From: Lonicera japonica | Taxonomy: Eukaryota; Streptophyta; Magnoliopsida; Dipsacales; Caprifoliaceae | Reading direction: 5' to 3' | Assembly: GCA_021464415.1 (NCBI GenBank) | Contig: JAKCWG010000640.1 | Span: 36,001 to 100,000 of the forward strand | Length of the DNA: 64,000 bases | Translations under genes and position numbers: made by a program | The notes under the pieces: model-generated | Told to the model about the DNA's origin: nothing | Databases searched by the model: none | The model's input: only the letters and a program-made list of their open reading frames with translations | Part shown: positions 45,230 through 56,800 of the stretch, one piece after another | Layout: every line of letters begins with the position of its first letter | Position numbering within the stretch: the stretch's first letter is position 1

Positions 45230-45946
45230 TTTTTCCCCTTCAGTCTAGTTATAAACACGTAAAATGCAGAGTAAACATTGAAATCTTTGTGGATTTATGG
45301 CTGTATATCCATGTGAAATTTAATTTAAAGTAGATAAGAATCGGTAACAATTTTTTCTGTATTAGACCTTTTGTTTTCCAAGTATGAACGTAAATGTATA
45401 TCTAGAAATTTCTATATATACCAATTCAAATTATTATTATGTCCCCATAGAATGATTTAGTTACCATTTTTCTTATAATTTGAATAATTACATCTGCCGT
45501 CCCCTATTTTTTTTAGAATTTTCTTTTTTTGAAAAAAATTAAAATAAAAAAATCTCTAGCCCATATTGATTTATTTTAGAATTTGGACAATATTTAGTAA
45601 TAAATTATGTACATACTTCCTTATAATAAATTATAAATACTAATTACTAATGATTTCTCAAGTTTTTGAACTCATAAAATTTGATTTCAAAATTTGAAAA
45701 TCTAAATATATTAAATTGTGGCCAGACAGGAAAAATTCGCATTCACTCAAAACATAGTAAATATTAAATGTCTATTTAAATATATACATTTGTTGACATT
45801 TATTAAATTAGTTGCAATATTTATTAGTTTATATTCTGTGTATTTATATGTACCTTACTTATATGTCAACTTAGAATTAATTGAAGGTTTTATGATTTTC
45901 CATTTTAAGTTTTTTTCAATTTCAGATTGTATTAGTCTTTGAAACA

Positions 45947-48900
45947 ATGAAGAACAAAGGAAAAGGCAAGTCCAAAAAACCTGGCAAGGCTCACAAACAA
46001 CCTGGATCCAAGAACAATGATCCATACAATGATGTTATTAATACGGATATGAGCATATGGGGGGAGAAGAATATAGAAGTACTAGATAAAAAATTAAGAG
46101 TCGAAGTCGAAAATTTATTTGAGCGCGTTTTAAACGAGCTGATGTCTATGGGGTATAAAAATGAAGTAGCGCATAATGCAATTGTACTCAACGGGCATGT
46201 ATTTCATGGCACGAGTCTTTTCAACAGTATCAAGAATAATTCAATCGCTTTTATCAACGAGGGACGCATTGATCAAGAATGCCTTGTCTCTGAACATGTA
46301 CCGACAACTTGGAAAGAGAGGATAAGTGACTTACAAGAGTTGCTCGTATTTTTAGCGCAAAGAGCTCACCCTATTTGGACGAAATTTGATGCTATGAAGT
46401 TTCTCATTGCAACCCACTTACGGGTTGACCCCCCTAAGTCTACCAATTTCTTATCATCCCGGGAGAAAATATCTCGTAGTCTTCAACAGTGTCAGTGTTC
46501 TAAACATCCTAGAGTTGAGTACAAAATAAGTCAGTTGGGTGAAAATCATAACTGTAGTGGGAATTCTAGTATTGGGGAACGTGGGAGCAGTAGTGGCACC
46601 AGTGATAGTAATACTAATACTAGTAGTATTGACTTGCTAAAGAAAGTCAACCTTACACCAGCATTGGAAGCGCGTCTAGAGGAAAATGTCTCAAAATTTG
46701 TAGCCGCTTTTCAGAGGGAAATGGAGGAGTCCTTGACTAATTCACCGCGTTTGCTAGATTCTCTTCAAATCGAAGAACTAGAGAGAATAAACAATTGCAA
46801 GGAGGAGGAAGACGAGAAGTATCTTAACCTTATCGAAGCGTGGCTAGAGTACGAACCTGATCACCCAAAAAATCACTTGATTATGAGCGCGGTGAGCTAC
46901 ACTCGAGAGCTCAGGAAACAATTGAAGGAGCGTAAAGAGTGGGCAAACAAGAAATTTATACAAGCGGCCCAAAGGCTCGGTTATACTCTTCTAGAGCTCA
47001 AGTTGTTGAATTTAGAATGTTCAGTTAGCGAAAGTAAGATGTTCAAGAATAAACAAAGGCTCGAAGACAAATTCTTGGATATGAAGATTTGTGAAAAAGA
47101 GGATATCCTAATGATACTTAGTATTCAACTTGAGCGCGACAATGAGCACATGAGGAGTCTTGACCTTATGAGTTCGACGTATAGGGCAAATATCGAAGCG
47201 AGTAAGTTGAGCTACACTGAGTATAGGGTAAAGGGCCTTGAGTTTGTAAAGATGGAGAAAAAGCATTCCAAGAGGGTAATGGCCTTAAAGAAGCTATGCT
47301 CAGAGCTTGAGGAGCAACTTGTGGAAGACAAGGGGAAAGAGATTGATTTGAGGGAAGAGGCAATTCAAGTCAAGAAGGCTATACAAGAAGATGAGGTTAG
47401 TTATTCTCTTAATTAAGAGAATATTTTAATCATTTGCATGGTGTTTTAAAAAATTAATTGTTACTTCCTTGAGTATTTGCTTGATTGGTGTTATACTTGC
47501 AATTAGAAAGTGTTGTGACATTTTACTTTAGTTTTTGTGTCTTGCTTTTTTGTAATTATTGATGTATGTCGGCATTGCCAATTTTACAATGATTTCAAAA
47601 GTGACATTCAATATAAATATACAAACACAGATCAATTGGATTTACAGAAAATTTGAAGCGCAGATCGGTCCGTACGGACTGAACCTTTTGCAATGGTTTT
47701 TTTTTCCGCTAAAAACAACTCCCCAATGTTTTGGGGATGAAAAACCATCATTAAAAGTACAGTCTGTACCAAAAATGCACTTATTAAATATATATACTAT
47801 AAATCCGTGTTAGATTTTTGTATTTTGATTTTCCGTTTACAAACAAATGTTATATTAATGTAACGGTATTTGAACACTTTTCATTGGCAAGAGTTTAATA
47901 GTTTAATTATCTCTGTACCACTAAGTTATTTATTATTAACAATATTTTCACTTTGGATTAATTATATGTATGAGAAGCAAAAGCGTATGAGTGCAAAGAA
48001 AATCAAGTATAACTTAATATCATTGAGACATCAAAACAATGTGTGAAGTTCCACTAATAGAAAGCAAAATAATATTCAACTTTTATTGATAATGAAATTT
48101 ATTAAAATTTATATTTTAATATAGGTTCTTCGAACACAGTTATACTGCCAGTGTGGGTGTGGATTGTATAATAAATTATACCATTGATTTTATATCATTT
48201 TCAATCTTCTCCGTTCCACGTACGTGGCAATGCCTCATTGGCTATCGTCATGTAAGTGCCTCCAATTTTTTACTTTTTTTTTTTGGTTGAAACTTGTAAG
48301 ATCGCCAAATTGTTTGAATTTTTCAACATGTAAATGATAAAAACAATTTACACGATAGCATATCATGTATATTGTTTAATTATATGTACGGGTTGCATAT
48401 ATATGATGGGATTGATCACTATTTTATATAATTTATTTATTTGTGAAACAATAAATGTTGTATTAGAATTGAATAATTATAAAGCTTGTCATTTCAAAAA
48501 ATATTTTACCCCTTAAAGATTGTTAATGTGTTGTCTTTAGATGGATATCTATCTCTAACACTTCAAATCTAACAACACTAAATTTATATATTTTCGTTAA
48601 ATTTTTGGGAAAAAAATTGCGTTTGGAAACTGATTTATTATTATTAGTTACAGATAAACATGAGGGATGAGTTAAAGCGACTGGAGTTCATCAGTACGCG
48701 AGTTTCAGAAGAAAATAAGTTAAATAAAACAGTGGAAGTTGATACGAAAAGGAATCAAGCAATGTTGTGCCAAAAATTGGAGATAGACGTTCAGCTCATG
48801 AAGGATGACAAACGGAGATTGGAGGAAGAATTAGCTAGTCTTAGAAGGTCTGGTGATTCATCATGTCTGTTGTTTGAAGGAACATCAAGGACACACTTAT

Positions 48901-49151
48901 CCAATGCTAACATAATTACGGATACACTGCCTCTTGACTTGCAAACCTTACAAGACTCGTCCCCAAAAAAAGATTTTGAGAGTAGGAAATGCGTAGCATG
49001 CTTAAAGAGCGAATCTTTTGTTCTTTTTTTACCTTGTGCTCATCAGGTGACATGTCTTAATTGCAACAAGTTGAGCAGTTTCGGGGGTATGTGCCCGTGT
49101 TGCAAGGTTCCGATAGAAGAGAGAATTTGCGTTTATGGTTCGAGCCTGTAA
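45947..49151 (+). CDS. RING-type E3 ubiquitin ligase, MND1-interacting protein 1/RF298-like
   Basis: Two coding exons, 45947-47395 and 48654-49151, join in phase 0 with GT (47396) and AG (48652-48653); the predicted protein is 648 residues. The N-terminus is Lys/Gly-rich and basic. Residues about 45-100 hold a conserved family helix region (LMSMGYKNEVAHNAIVLNGH). About 200-235 is Ser/Asn/Thr-rich. About 330-560 is coiled coil. The C-terminal RING (about 596-633) has the C3HC4 spacing: CVAC, then CAHQVTCLNC, then CPCC. Ubiquitin ligase activity is inferred from the family, known members of which are 700-800 residues. An acceptor-like TTTCAG at 45920-45925 suggests an upstream leader exon. The promoter side is the tandem duplication. 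Confidence 0.85.
47396..48653 (+). other. Intron of the RING ligase gene
   Basis: 1,258 bp, donor GTTAGT and acceptor TTACAG, AT-rich. No nested gene or transposon with resolved ends was seen in it. Confidence 0.8.
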
Positions 49152-49500
49152 ATGCAGGATGGAATTTTCGCCCACTGGTTAGTCTAATATCAACCATAAA
49201 CTTTCTTGATATTTTCTCATGTAATGCAGTATTTTTTTCTCATATACACTAGGTAAATTTTCATCATCGGATAAAGATGAAGCACTTTGTTCTAATATCG
49301 GTTAATTTGGGTTTTCCTTGCTTGTACCTTGTTTAACTTGGCTGACCTAGCCTTTTTGGAAATTTTTTGTAGGTACAAGTGGACGTGCAAGGAAAGGAAG
49401 TATAAGGATTCCAACTGTACAAGTCCATTTCATATAGTCATTGCGAAATTTAACTTGTACAGTGTGCATACCGATGAATAAAGGGAGTGTGTAATTTTTG
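49152..49500 (+). other. 3' untranslated region of the RING ligase gene
   Basis: A possible intron within the 3' UTR (donor GTTAGT at 49178, acceptor TTGTAG ending 49372) and a polyadenylation signal AATAAA at 49477-49482. A spliced 3' UTR could expose the transcript to nonsense-mediated decay. This is inference. Confidence 0.45.
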
Positions 49501-50027
49501 TGATATTACAACAATAAGTTGGATAATTCACTCGAGCTGAGTATTAAAAGTCCATTTTTTCAAATTGCAAAATCATGTATACATATATGGTTTTTGCCGA
49601 AATTGTTACTACAATGCATAAGATTTATTTATTTTTACTCATTTATTTTATAAATCAGGTCTCATAAAAATGGGGCATGACTACTAAAACAAATTTTATA
49701 GGAAAACTTTTAAGTACATTAAATATTTATTTATTAACATATATAATGTTGAATATGCGTTAATTTTACCACGAGTTCCATTTATCTTATAGTATAAAAG
49801 TAAAACGTCCTTATTGCTTACACATGGCCAGTTTTTTCATCCGGTATATACAGGATTCGGTGTAGAATCAGACACCCAACGGTTATGCCTTATCCATCTC
49901 GGCTTTTTTCCTTATCATCGTCACCCCTTTTTTCTCTTTGTTTCAGCAACATCATGCACGCCACACGCTGCTCTCCATTTCAATCGGTTCAATACTCTTC
50001 CCTTTCGTCATACGGCAAAATCTTTAA
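49501..50027. other. Spacer, no gene
   Basis: Non-coding AT-rich sequence. A short C/T-rich stretch near 49900-50000 resembles a leader but leads to no exon. Confidence 0.35.
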
Positions 50028-50537
50028 GGGTGTATTTAATTGGCATAATTTTCCATGAAAAAATAGGGATTTTCCACCAAAGTTACTACTTTTGGTGTGT
50101 TTGATTGCCAAAATTTTCCTAGCAGTCTAATTCCACCTTTTTTTTCACTATTCACCTCCTTTTCCATCTAAAGCTTGAAAACAAAAATTTTTTTGTTTGG
50201 GGGGGGTTGTTTTTTTTTCCACGCTATTTGCACATTTTTCGAGACAAACTTTTACTCATTTTTTACGTTAAAAATGCCATAACTTAAAATTTAATATTTA
50301 AAATCTACTAATCAAGATCAATTAAACAAGATCGATCATGACTATAGACTTATGTAAAAAAAATACCAATAATTTTTCTACATTAAAAATGTCATAACAC
50401 TACTAATATTTTTCGAGTAGAAAATTAAGGCAATCAAACACATTTAATTGACATTTTCCATACAACTCAATTCTAGGCAATTGTTTAGAATTTATTTTAT
50501 TTCCATGTAAATTTCATACTCGCAATCAAATGCATCC
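50028..50537. mobile_element. Tourist-like (PIF/Harbinger) MITE, 510 bp
   Basis: Ends GGGTGTATTTAATTG and CAATCAAATGCATCC, imperfect inverses, with the 3-bp target TAA on both sides (50025-50027 and 50538-50540), which is the PIF/Harbinger target type. A second inner inverted pair (GTGTTTGATTGCC against GGCAATCAAACAC) is visible. Confidence 0.8.
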
Positions 50538-51409
50538 TAATTTTTTTTGATAATAACTAGGGTTTTAGAAATCTTCCGTTTCTACTTATGTACGTCAATC
50601 AACCATTTGGACTCTCCCTCGTCAAGCAAGTAGTCTAGTCATCAGGAGGGAGATAAAGCATCCTGTAACAACCTGACCGGGCTAGGTTCGAGACGCGATG
50701 AAAATAAAATCCAACTTCATTTATATATCAAATTAATTTGTGAAAATACAATTTATACAATCCCTCTACCATTCTTAATTAAAAATACATCATCTCTCCA
50801 CTATCAAAAATAATAATCTAGAACACGCCCAACTTGTTAGTCCACAATTGAACCCACCTCGATCGACTTACATGTGCATAAAAAATGAAAGGGGGGGGGG
50901 GGGGGGGGGGGGGGGCAGTACATAACACATAGGAGTGAAAGCATCTCTACAGAATATTTTATCACAAATAATAATTATAAAAATTAATAGAAAAATACAA
51001 GATGTCACAACTACTTTCTTTTGTGGGTAATTGAAAACTTAATTAGAAAGGAAAATTTAGAAAGGATAGAGATGGAGTATTTCCTAATATCATTCTAATT
51101 AGAAAGGAAAAATTACATTTATGTCTCGTGGAATGTGTAATTACAAAAGTGCCTTTGTTTTTGCTTGGCTTTCACTTTGAACCAAATATGCACAAACTTT
51201 TTATATTTGGAATTACCTAACATGCCCTCAAGCCTTAAGCTATTTTACCCATTTGTCATTCATTTAACCCATCGTTTATTTAAAGTTAATATGCACAAAT
51301 TCATTTATATTTGGAATTACCTACCGCATATCTGGTTCTCATTACCGGCCATATCTCTTTAAAATTTAATACCAAACCCGCTGTGAGTCCCAACCTAACC
51401 AAAAGCATA

Positions 51410-51412
<3 letters not shown>
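50538..51412. other. Spacer with LTR-like fragment
   Basis: 50665-50880 (TGTAACAACCTGACCGGGC...) looks like part of a gypsy-type LTR but has no clear ends. Near 51165-51320 the segment TATGCACAAACTTTTTATAT recurs. No gene. Confidence 0.3.
50891..50915 (+). repeat. 25-base G homopolymer
   Basis: Uninterrupted run of 25 G. It can form a G-quadruplex and is prone to sequencing error, so its exact length is uncertain. Confidence 0.9.
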
Positions 51413-51413
<1 letters not shown>

Positions 51414-51470
<57 letters not shown>

Positions 51471-51472
51471 AT
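51414..51472. repeat. CT then TA microsatellite
   Basis: About 20 CT units followed directly by about eight TA units. Confidence 0.95.
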
Positions 51473-52814
51473 CCCACCACTTGCATTGTTTTTCTCTAAA
51501 ACTAAAGTACCGCTGACTTAGTTTCTCTTTCTAAAAAATAAAACACATGCTTTATTTATGCCACTAAATTTATACCTACTATGAATGCCAAAAGATCTGG
51601 GTCTCCCGACACGGTAAGCAAAATCAATGGAACAGTGACTGGGAAATAGTAAAATAGACGAGGATTTGTTGTCGTAAGGTAGGGTCTTTTGGTAGCACTT
51701 AAGTTATTCCGGTAGTACATCTTTTATATGGGTGTGCGAACTATTAGCTCAAAGGCAATTAACAAGGAGGATAATTCAATCTACCAACTCTTTTTCACTG
51801 TTGTGAACACCCACTTTTTGTCCCTCGAAAGAATCCATTTTTCCAAAAATACAATAACATTCACATTGAGTCTTGGACTCACTAGGATGTTAGAAATCTC
51901 TAAAAGACTCATTCATGCATCGAGAAAGTCTATTAGGGAAATTGATCAAGGTCATGCGCATTTTTGATTTAGTTTCCAGGACGATCTGAACAAAACTTGC
52001 AATAACTGAGCAGCAAAGAAGAGACCTTCTGGTAACCCCACCAAACCCGTGTTGCTAACCTGGTCAAGGACCTACACGTCTCGACATTCTGCAGAAGTCT
52101 ACGATCATGTCGAGCCAAATCAGGTTCATTTCAAATGTAAAATAGCACTTTTCGGTCCATTAGAGGCCTAATTATATGCTCTAGCCAAACCAACCAACAC
52201 TGAGTGACATGTGGTATCAAAGCTATTCATACGGCAATTGGTTCCGGACTCCAAGTTACAAGCTCTTTTCTTGCTGTTCAAGGACTGTACAACTATATAT
52301 TAACCCCCATCCTTGGGTATTTTTCATGAACAATCATTGGGATTTCATGGTACAATCTAGAAAACTAGTACCCTCTCCCACTCCCACCTAAAGAATTCAG
52401 GTATAATTTTCTATCCCCGCGCTTTTTATAAATCAGTCCTTATAATTCGGACTTTTGTCTGCACAATTACTATCATTGGATAGCTTTCCAAAACTATTTC
52501 TCAAATTGTCTTCCAAAATCAAAAATGTATTACAAACCCTAATACTTTTCTAAAATTACATTATTACTTTCTTACTTTTCAACTTGCTTTCTCACATCCC
52601 AAAAACTCAACTAAAAAATTCAACCAAACAAGCCCTTAAAGTCTTGTTAAGATAAATAGACTTATTATTAGAGAAAGAAGTTAAGAAAAGTCCAAATGAA
52701 ACATAAAAAAAAAAAATGTTGGTGAATGGTGAGTTGCAGTACTACAGATACTTCTGAGCATGATCATCAAAATACGAGAAATTTTGGGTGAATGGCTTTC
52801 CTTTTAATAATGTA
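51473..52814. other. Spacer with retrotransposon-like hints
   Basis: At 52213-52224 the sequence TGGTATCAAAGC matches a Ty1/copia primer-binding site (initiator tRNA-Met), so 51600-52205 could be a decayed LTR. No LTR partner or pol was found. No other gene. Confidence 0.3.
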
Positions 52815-53056
52815 TTAGGATTGAAGCATTCACCTTAAAATTAATTGATAATGATATCCGCTCATGCATGTTTGAGGCTCAACAACTACACCTTAAAATG
52901 GTTGAACAACATTCACCATAAGATTGAAGCATTCACCTTAAAATGGCTCAATAGCATTCACCTTAAAATTGAAGCATTCACCTTAGAATTGAAGCATTCA
53001 CTTTAAAATTAATTGATGATGATATCCACTTATGTTTGAGGCTCAACAACTACATA
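52815..53056. repeat. Minisatellite built on AAGCATTCACCTTAAAATTG
   Basis: The unit GCATTCACCTTAAAATT is repeated about eight times. Two larger blocks that end GAGGCTCAACAACTACA (about 52870-52890 and 53035-53056) are also duplicated. Confidence 0.88.
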
Positions 53057-53589
53057 GCTTTTTCACAAATGAATTTCCTAACATTGTAGAATTTTAGTAT
53101 AAACAATGTGATACAGCACAAGCCAGCGTAACAATTTTTTTGTTATCTTATTACCATTAAGTTATTAATGATTATTTACTTTTTATATATGCATTTTATT
53201 TAATTGAAAGTGGGCCCTTAAATATTTTTAAAAAAAAATAGGGTTTTGACACGTATTATTATGATAAAAAAATTCATTTTTCTACAAATATAGTCAAATA
53301 TAGGCCCTTATTGATTTTTCTATAAACAATTACCACTCCTTTTATAATCTTGTCAAATATAGGTCCTTAATTTACAATATATATATATATATATATTATT
53401 CCATGATTTTTCTACAAAAAAAAACTTTCTCAAACAAATTATATTTTGTAATATTCCATTTAATTAGACACATATTATTATGATAAAAAAAAATTTATAT
53501 ATACGTGCGTGCAGCTAGGTGGGTAGCACATCTATCTTTCTTTCTCACTCGATCGATCTCAAACTATATATAGAGAGAGTAGTACTACT
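53057..53589. other. AT-rich spacer
   Basis: Non-coding, with a TA microsatellite near 53380. No gene. Confidence 0.4.
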
Positions 53590-55265
53590 TGTTGCTCCAT
53601 CAACTCTCTTTCATTTTTTTTTATTTCTCCAATCTCGGTTTCTCTCTGTAGTATATCTTCACTCCTCCATTTCTTTACTTCTACCTCTCTTCTTCCGGCG
53701 ACTGGAGTGAGCGGGACCTAGTCAAGAGTCCACTGCTCACCCTCCATCCCTCCCACTCACCACTTTCCGTTTCAAGGTATTTATTTTGTTAGATCTGCTT
53801 TTTAATATTATGTATAAATTTATTTCTTAACTACTTGCGTATTATGAGTTGTATTTCCTAATTAATTATATAATGTTAAGTGTATTTCTTGAAATATTGA
53901 TTAATTATTGAATATTTGGTGATTTAGATCGAACCCCTAATTTAAAATATTAGTTATATTAGGTGTATTAAATTATCTTTTTGGTGAATGGTACGTTTGA
54001 CTACATAGTTGCAAAATAATAGAGAATAAGGCTTGTGAATTGGAGAGATATTTAATTATCTTTTTTAATTCATGGAATTTATTACTTAGGTGATAGATAA
54101 GAAAAAAAATCGTAAAAGAAAAAAGAAGTTAAAGAACATCTTATGAAACCTCGAAGAATTTTAAACCCCATAGAATTTTATTATAATTTGGAGACATTAG
54201 GTATTTGAGACTTTTAGTTGTATCAAGTATTTCTAGTAACGAAATTATGCTCGTGGTTATTCAATTTAGATTTTGTAGGATTTGTTTTGAATTTTAAAGT
54301 TCATGTGTATTCAATTGAGATTTTAAAAAGTCTTTTAAAATCTTTGTATTCAATTGGTATTCAATTAGTATTCAATAAGGTTTTTTAAAATCTTGTAGTA
54401 TTCAATCAAAATTAAAAATAGTCTTTTAAAATCTTATCATGTTCAAAACTCAATACATTTTGAAAGATTTTTATAAATTCATAGATTTTGATGGATTCGA
54501 GAGTATTTTTATGAATAACAAATCCACCAATAAATATTCTCTTTAAGCGGAAAATTTCACATGAATTTATCTTTCATCTTTCTCCAAAACCCTAGGTATT
54601 ATTTTTTCTTTATGTCTATAATCATATTAAACCATTTCACTCTATCCTCTAAAACCATCTCTTTTTCTAAATCCTATGTATTATTATTCTTATATAATCT
54701 ATTTAAACCATTCCACTCTATTCACTCTGTCTAAAGCCTCTTTTTCTTTCTATATTGCTACCTTCAAAATTTTAATTATTTGATTAATTATCATCTTCTG
54801 AAACCATAGAGATGTAGTCCCCTTGATTTTTTTCTCCCCCCTTTTATGAATTTGTTAAACAAAAGATGAAAATCGAATAGAAAGGGCAAAAAAGCCCACC
54901 CTGCTGGGTTTTTAGACTCAATCTGAACCATTTGAGGCGGATTTATAATTATTTGCTTACTATTTTAAAGTCATAATCAAACTTATTTTATTAGTTATCA
55001 TTTGATTATTCTTATTGTAATTAAAAAAAATCAATGAATCTATTAAAATCTATAGAAATACTAAAGAGTCCCTGCCTTCAAATATATTAGAGTCCATATG
55101 GATTTATTAAAATATGTTAGATTCTATATAGATTTACAATAATCCACGGATTTTAAAAAGTTCATAAAAATCTTTTAAAATCTAAACTGAAAACACCCTC
55201 CTAAATATATTTTTGTGTGCTTTAAATTTCGTCTTCCTTTGGTTAAATTCTTGGGTTCACAACTG
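53590..55265. mobile_element. hAT-like repeat, copy 1, with a nested MITE
   Basis: Shares a long stretch with the copy at 56801-57758: the CTCGGTTTCTCTCT leader-like segment, TTTCAAGGTATTTATTTTGT, and the right end GGTTAAATTCTTGGGTTCAC. The left terminus could not be fixed. A nested AT-rich MITE at about 54255-55199 (ends TATTCAATTTAGATTTT and AAATCTAAACTG) explains the length difference from copy 2. Confidence 0.55.
54255..55199. mobile_element. MITE within hAT-like copy 1
   Basis: Inverted ends TTATTCAATTTAGATTTT (left) and TTTTAAAATCTAAACTGAAAA (right), AT-rich with many TATTCAATT and TTTAAAATCTT repeats in both orientations. Absent from the matching place in copy 2. Superfamily and target duplication not established. 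Confidence 0.55.
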
Positions 55266-55271
55266 CTTGCA

Positions 55272-55277
55272 TATAAA
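55272..55277 (+). promoter_or_regulatory. TATA box of the sulfotransferase gene
   Basis: TATAAA 72 bp upstream of the first in-frame ATG. A second TATATATATA run at 55384-55392 could instead set a start site downstream of that ATG, which would favour the internal ATG at 55458. Confidence 0.5.
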
Positions 55278-55343
55278 ATAAATTAAATACTTGAGCTAAA
55301 CTTTAAAGAGATAAACATCAAGAGTTTAATAAGAAACTAAAAA

Positions 55344-56399
55344 ATGCATCACATCCTTCAGGGCGTTGAATTTGCGTCTACCTATATATATATTGTTGGT
55401 GGGACAAAAGCAAGAGTTAATCCTTGTTTTTGCAATGGCAGCTACACCAATTTCAAAATGATCATTAGCACTGAATTTGCCACTTCGCATAACGAACTCC
55501 CAAGAAGTAAATTTATGGCAACTAACTTGTACCAATGGCAAGGATTTTGGTACCCGCTTCATTTCCTTAAAGCTATCTTGTTAGCTCAATCCAACTTCAA
55601 AGCACGTAACGACGACGTTTTACTTGCATCATGTCCCAAAACAGGAACCACTTGGCTTAAAGCCCTCATGCCAACCATTGTGAATTATAATAATACCCAT
55701 GGTGATGATGATGACCCACTCATCAAGAACCACCCCAATAAGCTCATCCCCTCCCTAAAGCTCCAAATCTTCTCTGAACAAAACACTTCCAACAAATACA
55801 ATATCTCGGACACACATTCCCCTAGTCTCTTTCGTACCCATATGCCATACGCAATGCTACCGAACTCTTTCAAGGTCTCTACCAATTGCAAGATTGTGTA
55901 CATAACTCGCGATCCTAAAGATGTGTTTGTGTCTCTTTGGCGCTTCTTAAACACAAAGAGGAAGCAAGAAGAAGGGCCATTTCCAATTGATGAAGCCTTT
56001 GAGGAATATTGCGATGGAGTTCATCATTTTGGCCCTTTCCATGACCATGTGATGGGGTATTGGGAAGAGAGCTTAAAGCGGCCTGAAATTATATTGTTTT
56101 TGAAGTATGAAGAAATGAAGAGGGACCCAAAAGGGCAAGTGAAGAAATTGGCTTCATTCCTTGGGAGGCCTTTTGAGAAAGATGAAGATGTGGAAAAGAT
56201 AGTGTGGAGGTGCAGCTTCGAGAGCCTAAAGAATTTGGAAGTGAACAAGAGTGGATTGGAGCCATGGTTTGGGATACCTAAGAGTTCTTATTTTAGGCTT
56301 GGGGTTGTTGGGGATTGGAAAAATAGCTTGTCTTTGGAGATGAAACAGAGGCTTGATGAAATTACAAACATGAAGCTTAAAGGGTCTGGGTTGGAATAA
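55344..56399 (+). CDS. Cytosolic sulfotransferase (PAPS-dependent)
   Basis: An intronless ORF of 351 codons, stop TAA 56397-56399. Residues 98-104 PKTGTTW form the 5'-phosphosulfate loop for PAPS; His166 in RTHMPY is the expected catalytic base; YITRDPKDVFVSLWRF (186-201) is the 3'-phosphate site; RLGVVGDWK (318-326) is the C-terminal signature. Family members usually have RKG here, so position 319 is Leu for Lys. The likely true start is Met39 (55458), giving 313 residues: the first 38 do not look like this family. A separate out-of-frame ATG at 55435 encodes MAATPISK then a stop that overlaps the Met39 codon. Substrate unknown; plant relatives act on flavonols, hormones or glucosinolate precursors. 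AATAAA at 56552-56557. Confidence 0.88.
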   Translation: MHHILQGVEFASTYIYIVGGTKARVNPCFCNGSYTNFKMIISTEFATSHNELPRSKFMATNLYQWQGFWYPLHFLKAILLAQSNFKARNDDVLLASCPKTGTTWLKALMPTIVNYNNTHGDDDDPLIKNHPNKLIPSLKLQIFSEQNTSNKYNISDTHSPSLFRTHMPYAMLPNSFKVSTNCKIVYITRDPKDVFVSLWRFLNTKRKQEEGPFPIDEAFEEYCDGVHHFGPFHDHVMGYWEESLKRPEIILFLKYEEMKRDPKGQVKKLASFLGRPFEKDEDVEKIVWRCSFESLKNLEVNKSGLEPWFGIPKSSYFRLGVVGDWKNSLSLEMKQRLDEITNMKLKGSGLE

Positions 56400-56616
56400 G
56401 ATGCATCTAAAGTTTAATTAGACCTTGTGTATGTGTGCATGTTTGTTCTTTTCTTCTTTAGCAGTTGGTTTGAACAAACTAAACTGATTGAGCATTGTTA
56501 TGTTCTTGATGACATGCATTTGGAATTGGGATGTTTAATTGCTACATCAAAAATAAAATGAATTGTTATTTCTTTTCTTAATTAATGACATTTGGATTGT
56601 GAATTAAGGGGAGAGG

Positions 56617-56741
56617 AGAAAATATTCAATGTAGCGGTTACAACATATATTTGTTATCAAATATTCAATAAAACGTTTACAACATATATATGTTATCACA
56701 TATACAATCAGATTGTAGGAAAGTGTGCATTTCACTTTCCT
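56617..56741. repeat. Two 40-bp tandem repeats and a small hairpin
   Basis: TATTCAATGTAGCGGTTACA and the rest of the unit are repeated (56617-56658, 56659-56700). Then GGAAAGTG (56718-56725) and CACTTTCC (56733-56740) form a perfect 8-bp stem with a 7-base loop, downstream of the sulfotransferase. Confidence 0.75.
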
Positions 56742-56800
56742 CAATAACATGAGTCCTTGATTTCTTACAATCCAATTGAATATGTGACAACATGTATTTT

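Larger units (their letters stand above)
43267..45838. repeat. Tandem duplication, copy B (adjacent to the RING gene)
   Basis: Starts GTAAAATGGCCTATGC and ends at about 45838, some 110 bp upstream of the RING gene start codon. Three insertions are private to this copy: a Mutator-type MITE, a SINE and a hAT-like MITE. It probably forms part of the present RING gene promoter region. Confidence 0.85.

Noticed and set aside
52205..52230. A copia-type primer-binding site as proof of an LTR element
   Set aside because: No LTR partner, polypurine tract or pol was found; kept only as a note on the spacer.
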